DNA from: Stentor roeselii
Taxonomy: Eukaryota > Ciliophora > Heterotrichea > Heterotrichida > Stentoridae
Direction of reading: 5' to 3'
NCBI GenBank assembly: GCA_006503475.1
Contig: RSEH01000051.1
Location: 122,505-186,504, forward strand
Length of the DNA: 64,000 bases
Shown: positions 27,901 through 38,035 of the stretch, piece after piece
How the letters are laid out: every line of letters begins with the position of its first letter
How positions within the stretch are numbered: the stretch's first letter is position 1
Notes under the pieces: generated by a model
What the model was told of the DNA's origin: nothing
The model's input: the letters and a program-made list of their open reading frames with translations, nothing else
Database searches by the model: none
Program-made: the position numbers and the translations under genes

Positions 27901-29007
27901 TCATTCATAAATGAAAATCTTTCCTTGACTAACAACATAAATTTCCCCTGTATCCGCATTGCTCCCAATAGTCTCTATTTCCACAAGTCTCGTCTCAAAA
28001 ATCTGCAACTTTCCCTCAACAATCTTCCCAATTTTTCCTAAAAAATCACAAAAAACAACCTGACCTTGCGATTCACAGACCCAAACATCACTAAAAATTC
28101 CAGCATCAACAATTTTATTCGAATTAAAGTTAACCATGCAGCTTCCATCTTGAAAAACAGTAAAAATCCTATCAGATACTTCAAGTTCAGTCAAAAATCT
28201 AGGAATCTTATCAAAAATCACTTTACATTTCAAAGTTTTTAAGCAAATCTGTTGAAAATTGCATTTCATGATACCCAAAATCAAGAATTCTTTAAAAACA
28301 TGAGAAAAGTAAATATTTTCTTGAGTTTTTAAAGTAAAATTCACAGTTTTGGAACTTTTCGTATTAAAAACTCCTACTCGAGTTTCATTTTTTTGCTTTA
28401 CCCAGAAAATGAAATGATTTCCTGAATATTTATAAGAAATTTGAGGACTTACAGGAAAAGAAAATTCGCATTGTTCTGTCAAAAGGTTCCAAATTTGAAT
28501 ATTTTCCTGTCCTTTTATCACGATTTTACATGAATTCGTGTGAATCTCAATAAGTTCTGCATATTTCAGAATAAGCCCAGGAAGAGCCTGGGTCCTGACA
28601 GGGTTGTTGTTTTGAAGAGACTTGAGAGGAATTAAGTAGAAATGAATGTTTTCTGAGTCTTTTGGTTTAACTGACAGAATTAAATAATCAAGTGCGAAAA
28701 AAGCTTTTAATGCACTTTCCTGACAAGTGTTTAAGGTTATCCTGATTTCTTTGACTAGCAGATTGTAAAAAACTACTTGCCCTGAACAGTTGAGTGTAAT
28801 CAGAACGTTTTCTTTTGCTCCAATCCAAACAATCTCGTCATTCTTGTTGACGAGATGATTACCGAAAATTTCCAAGATAGATGGAAGGTGAGAAGAGGAA
28901 AAGACCCCAGAAGTCTCTGTTCTTCCAACGGATCGCATTTTAGGCAGTCTGTCGATGATGCCTTTTTCTCTATCGAAAATAGCGGAGGAAAATGATTCTT
29001 CTATCAT
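27901..29007 (-). CDS. Propeller-like unknown protein, paralog of gene at 6743
   Basis: The 368-residue product shows regular beta-strand pairs over its whole length, like a seven-bladed propeller without WD signatures. It shares DEIVWIGAKENVLITLNCSG ... VVFYNLL with the protein at 6743-7762, and both end in a similar short strand (KIFIYE / LKICLF). The N-terminal 40 residues are unrelated and basic. One segment, ENIQIWNLL, has a WD-like IWNL. Function is unknown; a scaffold role is only inferred. The stop is TGA. Confidence 0.75.
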   Translation of the reverse strand: MIEESFSSAIFDREKGIIDRLPKMRSVGRTETSGVFSSSHLPSILEIFGNHLVNKNDEIVWIGAKENVLITLNCSGQVVFYNLLVKEIRITLNTCQESALKAFFALDYLILSVKPKDSENIHFYLIPLKSLQNNNPVRTQALPGLILKYAELIEIHTNSCKIVIKGQENIQIWNLLTEQCEFSFPVSPQISYKYSGNHFIFWVKQKNETRVGVFNTKSSKTVNFTLKTQENIYFSHVFKEFLILGIMKCNFQQICLKTLKCKVIFDKIPRFLTELEVSDRIFTVFQDGSCMVNFNSNKIVDAGIFSDVWVCESQGQVVFCDFLGKIGKIVEGKLQIFETRLVEIETIGSNADTGEIYVVSQGKIFIYE

Positions 29008-29332
29008 TTTATACCTATTTATAACAACAGGTGAAAAAACATAATTATTCTTTCGAAGTAGAAAAATAGAAAAGAAATTAAAGGAAATTATTAGTCAAGG
29101 CTTCCATTTTCACCATATATATCCAGACTTAAAAAACATTTAATATTGAAGGAATTTTATCCATGTTTTCTTAAAATTTTGTCTAAAGACTCGAATTTTC
29201 TAGTATGGAAAGTTCAAAATTAAGATAATTTAACTGGATATAAAGAAACTACTTCTATAATTTTTTATGCACTTCATGAAGAGTTTTCAGAAAACTCGGA
29301 AAAGAATGAAAAGAATGAAAAATTAGACAGGT
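29008..29332. other. Intergenic, no feature seen
   Basis: A 325-bp AT-rich spacer between two minus-strand genes; no coding or RNA signal is recognised. Confidence 0.5.
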
Positions 29333-29578
29333 TTAAAATTTGGTTTTTTTTAACAATTGCTGTTGACAAGATTTCAAATTTTCGAAAATTTTTTCAAAAG
29401 TTGCTTTTTTTTGTGACAAGAAAAATTCGATTTCGTCTCCTTGACAATTAAGACTCTCGATATACTGAACAGCATTTTGAATCACTTCAAACAACTTTTC
29501 GAAGTTCCTTAAAATGATCTCCCTGTGTTGATCTTCAAAAGATTGCAAAATTCTACTAAGATCTTCAATATCAAACAT
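29333..29578 (-). CDS. Small coiled-coil protein (81 aa)
   Basis: The frame starts at ATG in CATATAAATG, a typical context here. The product is one long amphipathic helix (LSRILQSFEDQHREIILRNF ... EIEFFLSQKKATFEKIFENL) ending in basic residues. It may be a small subunit of a larger complex; no family is recognised. It is divergent from the Rab gene (67 bp). Confidence 0.6.
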   Translation of the reverse strand: MFDIEDLSRILQSFEDQHREIILRNFEKLFEVIQNAVQYIESLNCQGDEIEFFLSQKKATFEKIFENLKSCQQQLLKKTKF

Positions 29579-29645
29579 TTATATGATGAAAAATCTAGTA
29601 TCATTAAAGTAGCTATTTTCTTATTCAACTTTTACATTAGAAAAT

Positions 29646-30263
29646 ATGATTTTGAATAGGTATCCAATAGATAGCGATGTCAAGTTCAAAGTAGTCATTG
29701 TCGGTGATACAAATGTCGGAAAGTCTTGCATTATTCGTCGGTTTGGCTGTTCTACCTTCGTGAATGACATTCAGTCTACTGTTGGAGTTGATTATTTGGA
29801 AAAAGTGGTTTCTTATGACAATTCTGAATGCAAATTACAAATAGTAAACTCAAATTAGTGGGATACTGCTGGGCAGGAAAGGTTTAGGACTATTATTGCT
29901 GGATATTATCGAGGCGCCGACTCAGTTATCTTTGTTTTCGATAAAACCGGAAGAAAAAGCTTTGAAAATGTTGATGAATGGGTGAGGGAAGTAAGCGAAT
30001 ACACAAGCGAAAAAGTAATCAAAGTCCTGGCAGGTAATAAAAACGACTCCAACTCTTTAATCACTGATAGTGAAGGATACGCAAAAGCCAATAATCTTGG
30101 CCTTCAGTACTTTAGTGTAAGTGCGAAAACTGGAAATGGAGTCAACTCTCTATTTGATTATATTACTAAGGAATTGATTGAAAAAAGTAAGAAAATCAAT
30201 GGCCAGACAGCTGGAATTAAACTTGGAGGGAATCAGTCTTATTCTAAGAGTTGGTGTTGTTAA
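29646..30263 (+). CDS. Rab-family small GTPase, one 15-nt intron
   Basis: Exons 29646-29843 and 29859-30263 encode 200 residues. G1 is GDTNVGKS (20-27), switch I has STVGVDY, G3 WDTAGQERF spans the exon junction directly after, G4 is GNKND and G5 is SVSAK. The C-terminus SWCC is a double geranylgeranylation signal. Without splicing the frame stops inside the intron, just before WDTAGQE. The YYRGADSVIFVFD block is typical of Rab1/8-type secretory Rabs, but the exact subclass is uncertain. It would regulate vesicle traffic and need a GAP such as the TBC protein in this window. Confidence 0.96.
29844..29858 (+). other. 15-nt intron (Rab)
   Basis: GTAAACTCAAATTAG ends with an in-frame TAG; excision joins KLQI to WDTAGQERF, the invariant G3 motif. 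Confidence 0.95.
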
Positions 30264-31258
30264 ATTGTGTAAATGAAATTTGAAATTTTAACAGGTTCTG
30301 CTTAAAAGAGGTGAAAATTCGTGTTTTATTTTAAATTTTAGGTTTATACTTAGGTTTAGGATACTTTTGTATAAATTAACGTCTGGAATATTACAATCCC
30401 TTCAAAAATCATGAATTTTGTTATAAGTTAACTTCGGTTTAGAACTCTTAGAATGATTTCAACCTATCATGAAATGCATAAATCATCAAGAATATCAGAC
30501 TTAAGATCTTTGCAAATAATCATTATGAATACCCAATTCTATCTAAAATTCATCTTCGATTGCACCAAGGCTAATTTAAACTTCTGATTCTAATTAAAAC
30601 TGAGTTTTGTAGGTCCTATGTGAATAAAAAGAATTTCCTCAACAAGTCACTCTTCTAAAATTCCAAAAATTAAATGACAATCGTTTTCAAGTTGAATAAT
30701 TACAGCCAAAAGTTTCTTAGGTGATTCAATCACGGAATAACTAAAGATAAGTTAATTAAGCATCTCTTGTGAACACTCTCTTCAAAGAATACACGCGACT
30801 TATTCTTTTTTGAATATTGAGAAAATCGTGTTATTTTGTATCAAATTAATCACCCCGTATCTCTAATTCCATCCAAACTACTTAGAATTAAGAATCTAGA
30901 ACTAAAATTGTCATAATTAGAAAATCTGATGAAGGGAAACACTATTAAATCAGGATATAAATGTCAGAAGGAGTCTTAGGTTAAATGGCGTGGTTTCAAA
31001 AAGTATAATTTGGCAAATTAAATAAACCAAGACATCTTAATAAATATTTTAAATCTTTAATATTCCTTAAAAACAAGCTTAATCGAGAATTACGAATTAA
31101 ATCTTCTCAAAAGACAAGTCTTGATACATAGACAACTTCTTAGCTTCTAAATTATAAAACTTAGACATTATTTCGACTAAAGCTAAAAAATTCTGAATCT
31201 TCGACTGTCATGATCAAGTTCAGATCATATAATGCATTAGAATAATAGTTCATAATAA
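30264..31258. other. Intergenic, about 1 kb, no firm feature
   Basis: AT-rich. Two open runs of about 35 codons occur on the minus strand near 31,000-31,200 (one includes MSKFYNLEAKKLSMYQDL), but in different frames without a splice path. I do not call a gene. Confidence 0.45.
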
Positions 31259-32464
31259 ATGGATGCTGATAGTTCATTAATAGTTTACATGAATTCCTGT
31301 CTTTCGAAACTTTCAAGATTCTTCTACCGATTCAATTCTAGAATACATAAAAGTAAAAACAGAAGACTATATCGAATATCTTTCAAAAAGACCTCTGGAC
31401 TCTCTGAGACGTTTATAATTTTGAAATCTAAGCAAAAGGATGTTACAAAACAAATGAAATTTTCTCTTGTGTTTAATGAGTACTACATAGAAGTCTGGTT
31501 AAGTCCTACTTCAGAGTTTAGCATAATGCAAAAGTCAAATTTCTTTCTAGTTGACTCTTTTCCCCAAATTCTGAATTCTGAAGGGAAACTCGTGAATTTC
31601 ATACCAGAACCAAAGACTTACAAGTCATTCAAAATGAGTCCTAAAATATTTCGGAGTTTTAACACAAACTATTACCTTGACAGCTCAGGTTGTTCCGTCG
31701 GTAAATTATTTTACCTAAACGAAGACGCATTTTTCAACAACGAGTACGCATTAGGAGTCGCAGACGGTATCGGGTCATTAAAAAGTGAGTTCGGTATATC
31801 AAGTCGTGACTTTTCCCACGAGCTGATGGTAAAATGCGATCAATTTTCACGCATAAGAGCAGAAAGTCTAAGCAAGAAACTTCTAACTTGCAAAGAAATA
31901 ATAAAACAAGCTTACAATTCTTTAGAGTCCGGAGGTAGTTCGACCTTTTTATTGGCAGTCCTTTCAGGTCGACAAATAAATATTTTGAATTTAGGAGACT
32001 GTGGACTTATCTTACTTCGTTTCGACTGTTCTTTCAAAGTAGTTTTTCAGACAACTGCGAAAGTTCATGCTTTCAACACACCTTATCAACTGACTAGAAA
32101 GTTTTCCTTGAAACAACTCACCGAAGGAAAGACTTCGGTGAGAAATATCGACAAAAGTGATGATATTAATGATGCGGATGAATTTGTAATCACGACTCTT
32201 CCAGGAGACTTTGTTGTGATGGGCTCGGATGGACTTTGGGATAATTTGTATCCTAATGAAATTGTTAAGATTTTTGAACAGTATCAAATGGAACCTGTTC
32301 ATAAAATCGCCACGATTATCACGAAAATAGCAAAAATTAGAGCTATTGGGATCAGTAAAACACCCTTTTCGAATAGTCTTAGGGTTGCTTATGGAAAAAA
32401 TAACTATGTTGGAGGGAAAATCGATGATATTACTGTTGTTGTGGCGAAAGTACTGGTTAGGTGA
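31259..32464 (+). CDS. PP2C-type phosphatase, PTC7-like
   Basis: The 401-residue protein has a basic N-terminal extension of about 130 residues, then a PP2C domain. Metal-binding Asp motifs are visible: NEDAFF (about 157), GVADGIG (about 166), LGDCG (about 246), MGSDGLWDN (about 321) and DDITVVVAKV near the end. The compact domain lacking the classic RxxMED start resembles PTC7/PPTC7, which in other eukaryotes is mitochondrial (for example coenzyme Q regulation). Location here is uncertain. Convergent with the gene at 32496 (31 bp). Stop is TGA. Confidence 0.9.
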   Translation: MDADSSLIVYMNSCLSKLSRFFYRFNSRIHKSKNRRLYRISFKKTSGLSETFIILKSKQKDVTKQMKFSLVFNEYYIEVWLSPTSEFSIMQKSNFFLVDSFPQILNSEGKLVNFIPEPKTYKSFKMSPKIFRSFNTNYYLDSSGCSVGKLFYLNEDAFFNNEYALGVADGIGSLKSEFGISSRDFSHELMVKCDQFSRIRAESLSKKLLTCKEIIKQAYNSLESGGSSTFLLAVLSGRQINILNLGDCGLILLRFDCSFKVVFQTTAKVHAFNTPYQLTRKFSLKQLTEGKTSVRNIDKSDDINDADEFVITTLPGDFVVMGSDGLWDNLYPNEIVKIFEQYQMEPVHKIATIITKIAKIRAIGISKTPFSNSLRVAYGKNNYVGGKIDDITVVVAKVLVR

Positions 32465-32495
32465 GTTTTCGAATGATTAATTATTTAAGATTAAA

Positions 32496-33017
32496 TTAGG
32501 TGTCGAGGTCTTCGTAGTTTAGGGATGATCGCTGGTTTTTTATGACTCTTGTAAAGTCACCCGCCCAAGCCTTATTTTGAGGCGACCTTTTCGATTCTTT
32601 CCTACTAGATTTTTTCCTAAGATCAGTCTGATACCAAAAATCGACCATTTTCGGTCTATTCTGACTTAAAGCCGGTACCTCTTCATGACTTTCTTCAGTA
32701 CTCCTAACCGACTCAGGTCGATAAACAAGTCTATCTTCAAGTTCCGCAATTTCTTTCTTCAAACATCCAAGTTTTTGTTTAAGTCCAGGAATATAATCCT
32801 CAACTTGTTTAAAATTCTGAGTTTTTCTAACTTTTTCTTCAATATCAGCGACAGTGGCTCTTTTATTATTCATGAAATCAAGACTTTGTATTCCATACAA
32901 AAGAGTACTCGAAAGAACAGAAGGCCATTCATCACTTCTAAACTTCAAAAAAAACTCCTTAACCAAAGGAAATCTAAACAAAAAATCCACAAGTGTTTGT
33001 TCGACAAACCCAGACAT
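32496..33017 (-). CDS. Unknown protein with short coiled coil (173 aa)
   Basis: The N-terminus (TLVDFLFRFPLVKEFFLKFR) forms an amphipathic helix pair, followed by a coiled coil (PGLKQKLGCLKKEIAELEDR, about 82-105) and a basic Ser/Lys/Arg tail. No domain is recognised. It lies 29 nt downstream of the UEV gene on the same strand, so the two may share a transcript or simply have minimal flanks. Confidence 0.65.
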   Translation of the reverse strand: MSGFVEQTLVDFLFRFPLVKEFFLKFRSDEWPSVLSSTLLYGIQSLDFMNNKRATVADIEEKVRKTQNFKQVEDYIPGLKQKLGCLKKEIAELEDRLVYRPESVRSTEESHEEVPALSQNRPKMVDFWYQTDLRKKSSRKESKRSPQNKAWAGDFTRVIKNQRSSLNYEDLDT

Positions 33018-33046
33018 ATTACTCTATATTTAAAATAAGAAATACA

Positions 33047-33760
33047 CTATCCAAGTTTCGACAATAAAATCACGAGTTTTTCTTTTTTCCTATTCAATAT
33101 GAAAAGGTCATGATACTTTTTTTTCAGTTCAATGATGACTTTTGAAGGGTCATCTGGACTTACTTCTAAATAAAGACAGTTCTGGTGAATGTCTTCTTCG
33201 AGGTACTTGATTCTTTCTTCCATTTCAAAGTAAACTGCATGGCAAGGGTTTTGTCTGGTTACAACAAAATGATGAGAAGGTTGAGTCGTGTTCAGGTCCG
33301 GGTAAGGTCCTGTGTTTCTTACCGGCGCAGAGGCGACGATGGGGAAGAACTGCTCGAAAGACTTGGAGACTTCTCGAAGGACGTTTGAAAGACTTGACTT
33401 TTTGCTGTCCCAAGATGAAAGAGCTGGATGACAGACAAGACCTTCAGGAGACAAGTAACAGGAAGGCTGTAATGATGTATTCGAAGGGTTCCTCACGTAT
33501 ATCACTGGAGAAGAGTAAGGGTAACGACAGGGAAGGATACAAAGGATTGGAACTCCGTAGGACCTGGAGTTGTAAGAAACTCGCATTTGACCTTCTAAGG
33601 CTGTCACTTTGTTTACTTGGGTATTTTCGCGGAATGTCGTGTGGGTTAGATGAAGCGAAGGGAATTGCATCAGGTTTGCTTGAAGATCGTTTTTTATTCG
33701 AGGACGCAGCTCGACTGGGTGGTTTGATGCGAGAACCCATCTTTCTACCTCTTTTTCCAT
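33047..33760 (-). CDS. UEV-domain protein, TSG101/Vps23-like (ESCRT-I)
   Basis: The 237-residue product has a UEV domain at about 10-148: EGQMRVSYNSRSYGVPILCI, RYPYSSPVIYV, GLVCHPALSSW and LREVSKSFEQFFPIVA follow TSG101 closely. In TSG101 the E2 active-site Cys is Tyr110; here it is Cys110, an unusual return. A short helical region follows (MEERIKYLEEDIHQN) and the C-terminus has a steadiness-box-like helical end (LIVLSKLG-type), but the protein is much shorter than TSG101 (about 390). It likely works in endosomal sorting of ubiquitylated cargo. Confidence 0.83.
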   Translation of the reverse strand: MEKEVERWVLASNHPVELRPRIKNDLQANLMQFPSLHLTHTTFRENTQVNKVTALEGQMRVSYNSRSYGVPILCILPCRYPYSSPVIYVRNPSNTSLQPSCYLSPEGLVCHPALSSWDSKKSSLSNVLREVSKSFEQFFPIVASAPVRNTGPYPDLNTTQPSHHFVVTRQNPCHAVYFEMEERIKYLEEDIHQNCLYLEVSPDDPSKVIIELKKKYHDLFILNRKKEKLVILLSKLG

Positions 33761-34817
33761 TATTATTGCAACTGGATTTGATTTTTTATTTGGATTCAGA
33801 GATTTTTTTTAGGGATTAGAGTTTTTGGTGTTATGGATGGATTTTATTATTTTATTAGATTTCTGGAAGATTTGTTTTGATTTTTGATTTTTGATTTTTT
33901 ATGAGGGTTTTAAAGAGATGGGTAATTTGAAGATAAAGTATTTATATCTGGCAAGGTAGGTGAATGTTAGGCTTTATTGATATTATTATATAGGGCAATC
34001 ATATCGAGAATTCAATTAATATTATGAATTTCTTTAAGATGACTCTAAAGACTGTGTATAGTAGGCTAAAAATTTTAGTTTTATATATAAATCAACCTCT
34101 GAAACTAATTTTTTATTTAATTCATATAATTAATTCCATAAAAATATTCATATATACAATATTCATATATAAAATATTCATATAGAATATTGATTACTAA
34201 CAGAATCAAATACATGCTCTATTTGAATCATTATGATTTAAAAAGATAGATGAAAAATTATCTTGAATCACAGTTATGCTTGATTAACTAAATTAGATGA
34301 TTATTTTAAGGGACTCCTAAACTTTCAGATAAACCAATTAATTATTAAAACAATGATTATTATATAATGATTGAGCAGTAAATTTTGTATTAGAGTTAAT
34401 ATCTTAGATAATTGAATCTAAATGCTCAAATAACTAGTTTATAATTATTAATAAGATGAATTAAACAAAATTATCACTAAATTTGAGTAAATTTCATGAG
34501 GGTTGAGAAAACTATAGGAATATATAAAATTTTCGATTGTTTTATTCGAAGTTATGATTTTCTATAAATCATCAGAATATCTATAGTAATAATATTTTTT
34601 AATTACAACTATATTCCAGCTACTGCAATGAACTACTCAATAAATCTGAATAATATCCTAATACGAATAAAACATTTAATAATTCTTACTAAATAATAAA
34701 CCATAAAATCTTCTTCTAATAACTATCTCTAAAACCTATTCTAAATATTATTCCTCATAAACCTCCCAAAAAACCCGTTCAACAATCCATCACCAAAAAC
34801 AAAATCCATAATAATCC
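33761..34817. other. Intergenic, 1.06 kb
   Basis: The stretch next to the UEV start (to about 33,960) is G/T-rich on the + strand and the stretch before 34,818 is A/C-rich, matching the orientation of each neighbouring gene. Between them is AT-rich sequence with a small tandem repeat at 34141-34185. Confidence 0.5.
34141..34185. repeat. Three imperfect 15-bp tandem units
   Basis: AAAATATTCATATAT, ACAATATTCATATAT and AAAATATTCATATAG follow each other directly, differing at single positions. No function is evident. Confidence 0.7.
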
Positions 34818-35648
34818 ATGTTCGTTTCAGGAGACTCTCACGAGATCAAGTCCCTTTCAACGCTATACCCATTCATCCCATCCTCTCTAAGTTCAAATCC
34901 TGATTTCCAATACCTTCGCTCAAAAGTAGAAGACTTTTCAAAATCATCTCAAACAACATCTCCAATCTACCTAACACTTAACCGTCTCTTAACCGAGGTG
35001 AGTTTTACCTTCAGCGAGCCTCTCCAAAAGCAAATGCTTTTAAAGATCCTAAACTGGTACCATTCAAAAGTCCCTGAATTAAAGCGAGTATCTCCAACTT
35101 ACCCAGTCCAAATCCATGAAAAAACTTCAGAAAATTCAGAATTTTTCCAAAAAACTTCAGTTGTTCCTAAAATTCCTTACATTCCAAAGAAGTACTTTTC
35201 AACTGGAAAGAAAAAAACCAGGACAGAAGATGATTTAAAAGGAAGTCCTAATGAAACTTCAAATACGAGAGCTTCAAGTTCAGAGCCTAGTCAAGTTGAC
35301 AGAAGAAGAAGAATGACTCAAAGTCCTGGGATAATTAAATGCATTGTGAACAACTTTGTGAAGAATAAAAGAACGAAGATGTATAATTTTACATTGGATG
35401 CTTTTCTTGATGGTAACAAAGTCAACCCGCAGAGAAGAAGGCATCGACCTTTGAGCTCGATGATGAAAAAGCAGATTCATGAATTGCAGGGGATTAAAAG
35501 AGTTTTGTCTAATCAGGGTGTTAATTGTGAAATGAATGAATTGTATCATGGGTATGTACTTGATGATAGGGATCATAGTGATGGATTTACTTTTCCTTCT
35601 GGAGGTGAAAGACTTATTAGGAAGAAATTGAAATTTAAGAAGAAGTAG
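34818..35648 (+). CDS. Unknown basic protein (276 aa)
   Basis: The protein is rich in Ser, Lys and Arg. An N-terminal helical part (about 25-85: YLRSKVEDFSKSSQ ... QKQMLLKILNWYHSKVP) is followed by a disordered basic linker (KKKTRTEDDLKGSPNETS) and a C-terminal part with QRRRHRPLSSMMKKQIHELQ and a final KKLKFKKK. No known domain is seen. The C-rich, G-poor upstream flank and the ATG context support a real gene. Confidence 0.68.
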   Translation: MFVSGDSHEIKSLSTLYPFIPSSLSSNPDFQYLRSKVEDFSKSSQTTSPIYLTLNRLLTEVSFTFSEPLQKQMLLKILNWYHSKVPELKRVSPTYPVQIHEKTSENSEFFQKTSVVPKIPYIPKKYFSTGKKKTRTEDDLKGSPNETSNTRASSSEPSQVDRRRRMTQSPGIIKCIVNNFVKNKRTKMYNFTLDAFLDGNKVNPQRRRHRPLSSMMKKQIHELQGIKRVLSNQGVNCEMNELYHGYVLDDRDHSDGFTFPSGGERLIRKKLKFKKK

Positions 35649-36065
35649 AATAATTATTAAAAGTTTTAGCATTTGAGATTTAACTTAGAAGATTAATGAT
35701 TTTTTAGTTAGATAATCAAGGATTTTTGTATAAACAGTTATTTTCATTGATTTAGATAAAATGATTATTTCCTCTCACCCCTGAACCATCTAATCACTCT
35801 CCACCTCCAAAAAATCATTCAACTTAACAAAAACCAATTCAATCACCAAAAAAATAATCATTCCCTCCTATCCAAACCATTTCCTCCTTCCCAAATCTTC
35901 CAAATCTCCTCCATAATCCTAAAAATCCCTAACACCCTCCCCACCAAAAAAAAAATCCATTCCAACAAACCCCTTAAATCTGTTAGATCCCTACCAGAAA
36001 AATCCTTAAACCCTTTTCAACTTAAAACCTATTCCAACTTCAAACCTTTCTTATAATATATTCAA
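35649..36065. other. Intergenic with G-poor 5' flank
   Basis: After a short G/T-rich 3' flank, from about 35,770 to 36,060 the + strand almost lacks G (long A/C/T runs), like other plus-gene upstream regions. No gene is seen. Confidence 0.55.
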
Positions 36066-37073
36066 ATGAAAAAACAAGTGTAATTTCCATTCAGTATCTA
36101 CGCAAAGTGCAGTACCTGGGCGCGAGACTCTCACATGTTATTCGACTACGAAAACAAAGACGTGACTCGCAAAAGTCTCAAAATAGTTTCGAACTGTTTC
36201 ATTTCCCGAACCTCTCGCGACGTGGAAGCCACTCAAGAGGCGACATCAGAGACTTTGTTAGGAATAACTCAAGATTCAGGTTTTTTAGTCTCTTCAATTC
36301 ACCAGCCTCTTTGGCAGGTGATTCGAAATGCGCGAGGTGCTCCTGCAAAGCTTTTTTCACTGCGACAAGGAACAGTGATAAAGTTGGGCAGGTTGCAATT
36401 TGAGGTAAAAGCTCTGAAAAGTAAAGAAGACTATCTTCAAGAAGTAGAAACTGTACGAATCAAAGACTTGAGCAAGACTTGTCGGATTTGTTTCGTTGAA
36501 GATCAATTTGATGACCCTTTGATTTCGATTTGTAAGTGCTCAGGGTCGATTGAAGGGCTTCATGTTAAGTGTCTTCAGTCTTGGATCCTTTCGAAGATCA
36601 CCACGTCTGGCGAAAGTTCAGTCATGAAGTTTTTAAGGTCCATTCATTGTGAACTGTGTAGAGAAAAACTGCCTTTTATTGTGAAAGTTGAAAATGTTGT
36701 TTATGATATGCTTAAGGGACATAAACCGAAAGTTCCTTTTCTTATTCTTGAAGGGATTCAAAGTGAACAGAGGGAACCTGGAGTTTATTTGATTAGCTTT
36801 GCTGATAAACAGTCGGTCATGCTTGGAAGGGGACATGACTCGGATGTCAGAATTCCTGATATTAGTGTCTCAAGGTGTCATGCGAAAATCAGCTTTGTTG
36901 GGAATGAGTTCTTTGTGGAAGATAATCTTAGCAAGTTTGGAACTTTGGTTAAGATTGATACACCTTTTGTACTTGATGGAAAAATCACTTTGCAGTGTGG
37001 AAGGACTGTTGTTGAACTTTCAAAAACTTCGAATGGAAAGGATGATAAGTTTGAGTGGGAAGTAGATGGATAA
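36066..37073 (+). CDS. RING-CH (RINGv) plus FHA domain protein, one 15-nt intron
   Basis: Exon 1 (36066-36079, MKKQ plus two bases) and exon 2 (36095-37073) give 330 residues. The reading is favoured over a start at 36135 because removing GTAATTTCCATTCAG links an ATG to an otherwise open frame. The middle has a C4HC3 RING-CH domain (CRICFVEDQFDD ... CKCSGS ... HVKCLQSWI ... CELCREKLPF), typical of MARCH-type E3 ligases. The C-terminal third is an FHA domain (VMLGRGHDSDVRIPD, SVSRCHAKI) that binds phosphothreonine. The N-terminal part ends in an FHA-like strand (GTVIKLGRLQFEVK), so a degenerate second FHA is possible. No membrane helix is seen, unlike most MARCH ligases. Confidence 0.87.
36080..36094 (+). 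other. 15-nt intron (RING-CH/FHA gene)
   Basis: GTAATTTCCATTCAG follows MKKQ and contains an in-frame TAA; the A is at position 10 and the 3' end is CAG. Confidence 0.8.
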
Positions 37074-38035
37074 TTATAGGATTGTTAATTTGATTGTTGG
37101 AGGATTGATTGAAAAGTTTAGGGGTTGTGGAGTGTGGATGTTGAAGAAATGTTTTTGGTTGCATTTATCATTTTAATGTTATTTAGATAAAAGTTTAATC
37201 AAATTATAAACGATCACAATATAAACTAGATTTAACTATTCAAACCTATAAAGCATTAAAATAAAAAAGCAAGATCACTAATTATTGAGTCATCACAAAC
37301 ATATTAATAACTCGAAATGGCCTGAAGACAAATTTAAGGTGCCTTGTTTGTAAATTCCTAAGAATGATTGATATTTGATTTTTATCCCTTTAATCAATCT
37401 TATTATCTTAAATTGACCAAAAGTTTTTAAAAGCGAAATTCTATATCAATGCTTATCAATCTTTAATCAAGATTATTTAAGTATTAAATCCTTTTAGTGA
37501 ATTTAAATTCACTACATAATTGATCCTATATTCAAAAATCTGCAACCTAAACTTTAAAGTTATTTACTTAATAAATTCAAGTAATTTTTAAGTGTCTATC
37601 AAAAGCAAGAGAACTTGAATATTTAATCAACATTAATATTTATCAAGATGAGCTTATTAATCAATTATCATAGAATCATAATTAACTGATATGAACTTTT
37701 TAATCTTAGGCAATTAAAAACATGGAAAATTAATCAAGAATAACTTTAATTATAAAATTACTATCGAGAAATAAGACAAAATAAAACATCCATTTGCTTT
37801 ACAAGCTCCGATATACTCCAAATAAAGCTGAATGCAAGATAAGAGTAGATAAATCCGATTCATCAATAATAAAAGACAGCCGTTCACCGAGCTCAGCTTT
37901 TCCACTAATTCCAAAATGATTTACTCTTGTTTTCACAATTTTTCTAATGATAAATAAACTCTTTTCATGATAAATAAAATCATCTAAGCATCCTGTATCC
38001 TTTCTAAAAAAATCATAATAATCCCTAAATTAACA
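37074..38035. other. Intergenic, about 1 kb, no feature seen
   Basis: AT-rich sequence between convergent genes. No ORF, RNA or repeat could be supported. Confidence 0.5.

Noticed and set aside
31000-31220. Minus-strand coding-like stretch upstream of the PP2C gene
   Set aside because: Two runs in different frames; joining them would need a 13-nt intron or a frameshift.
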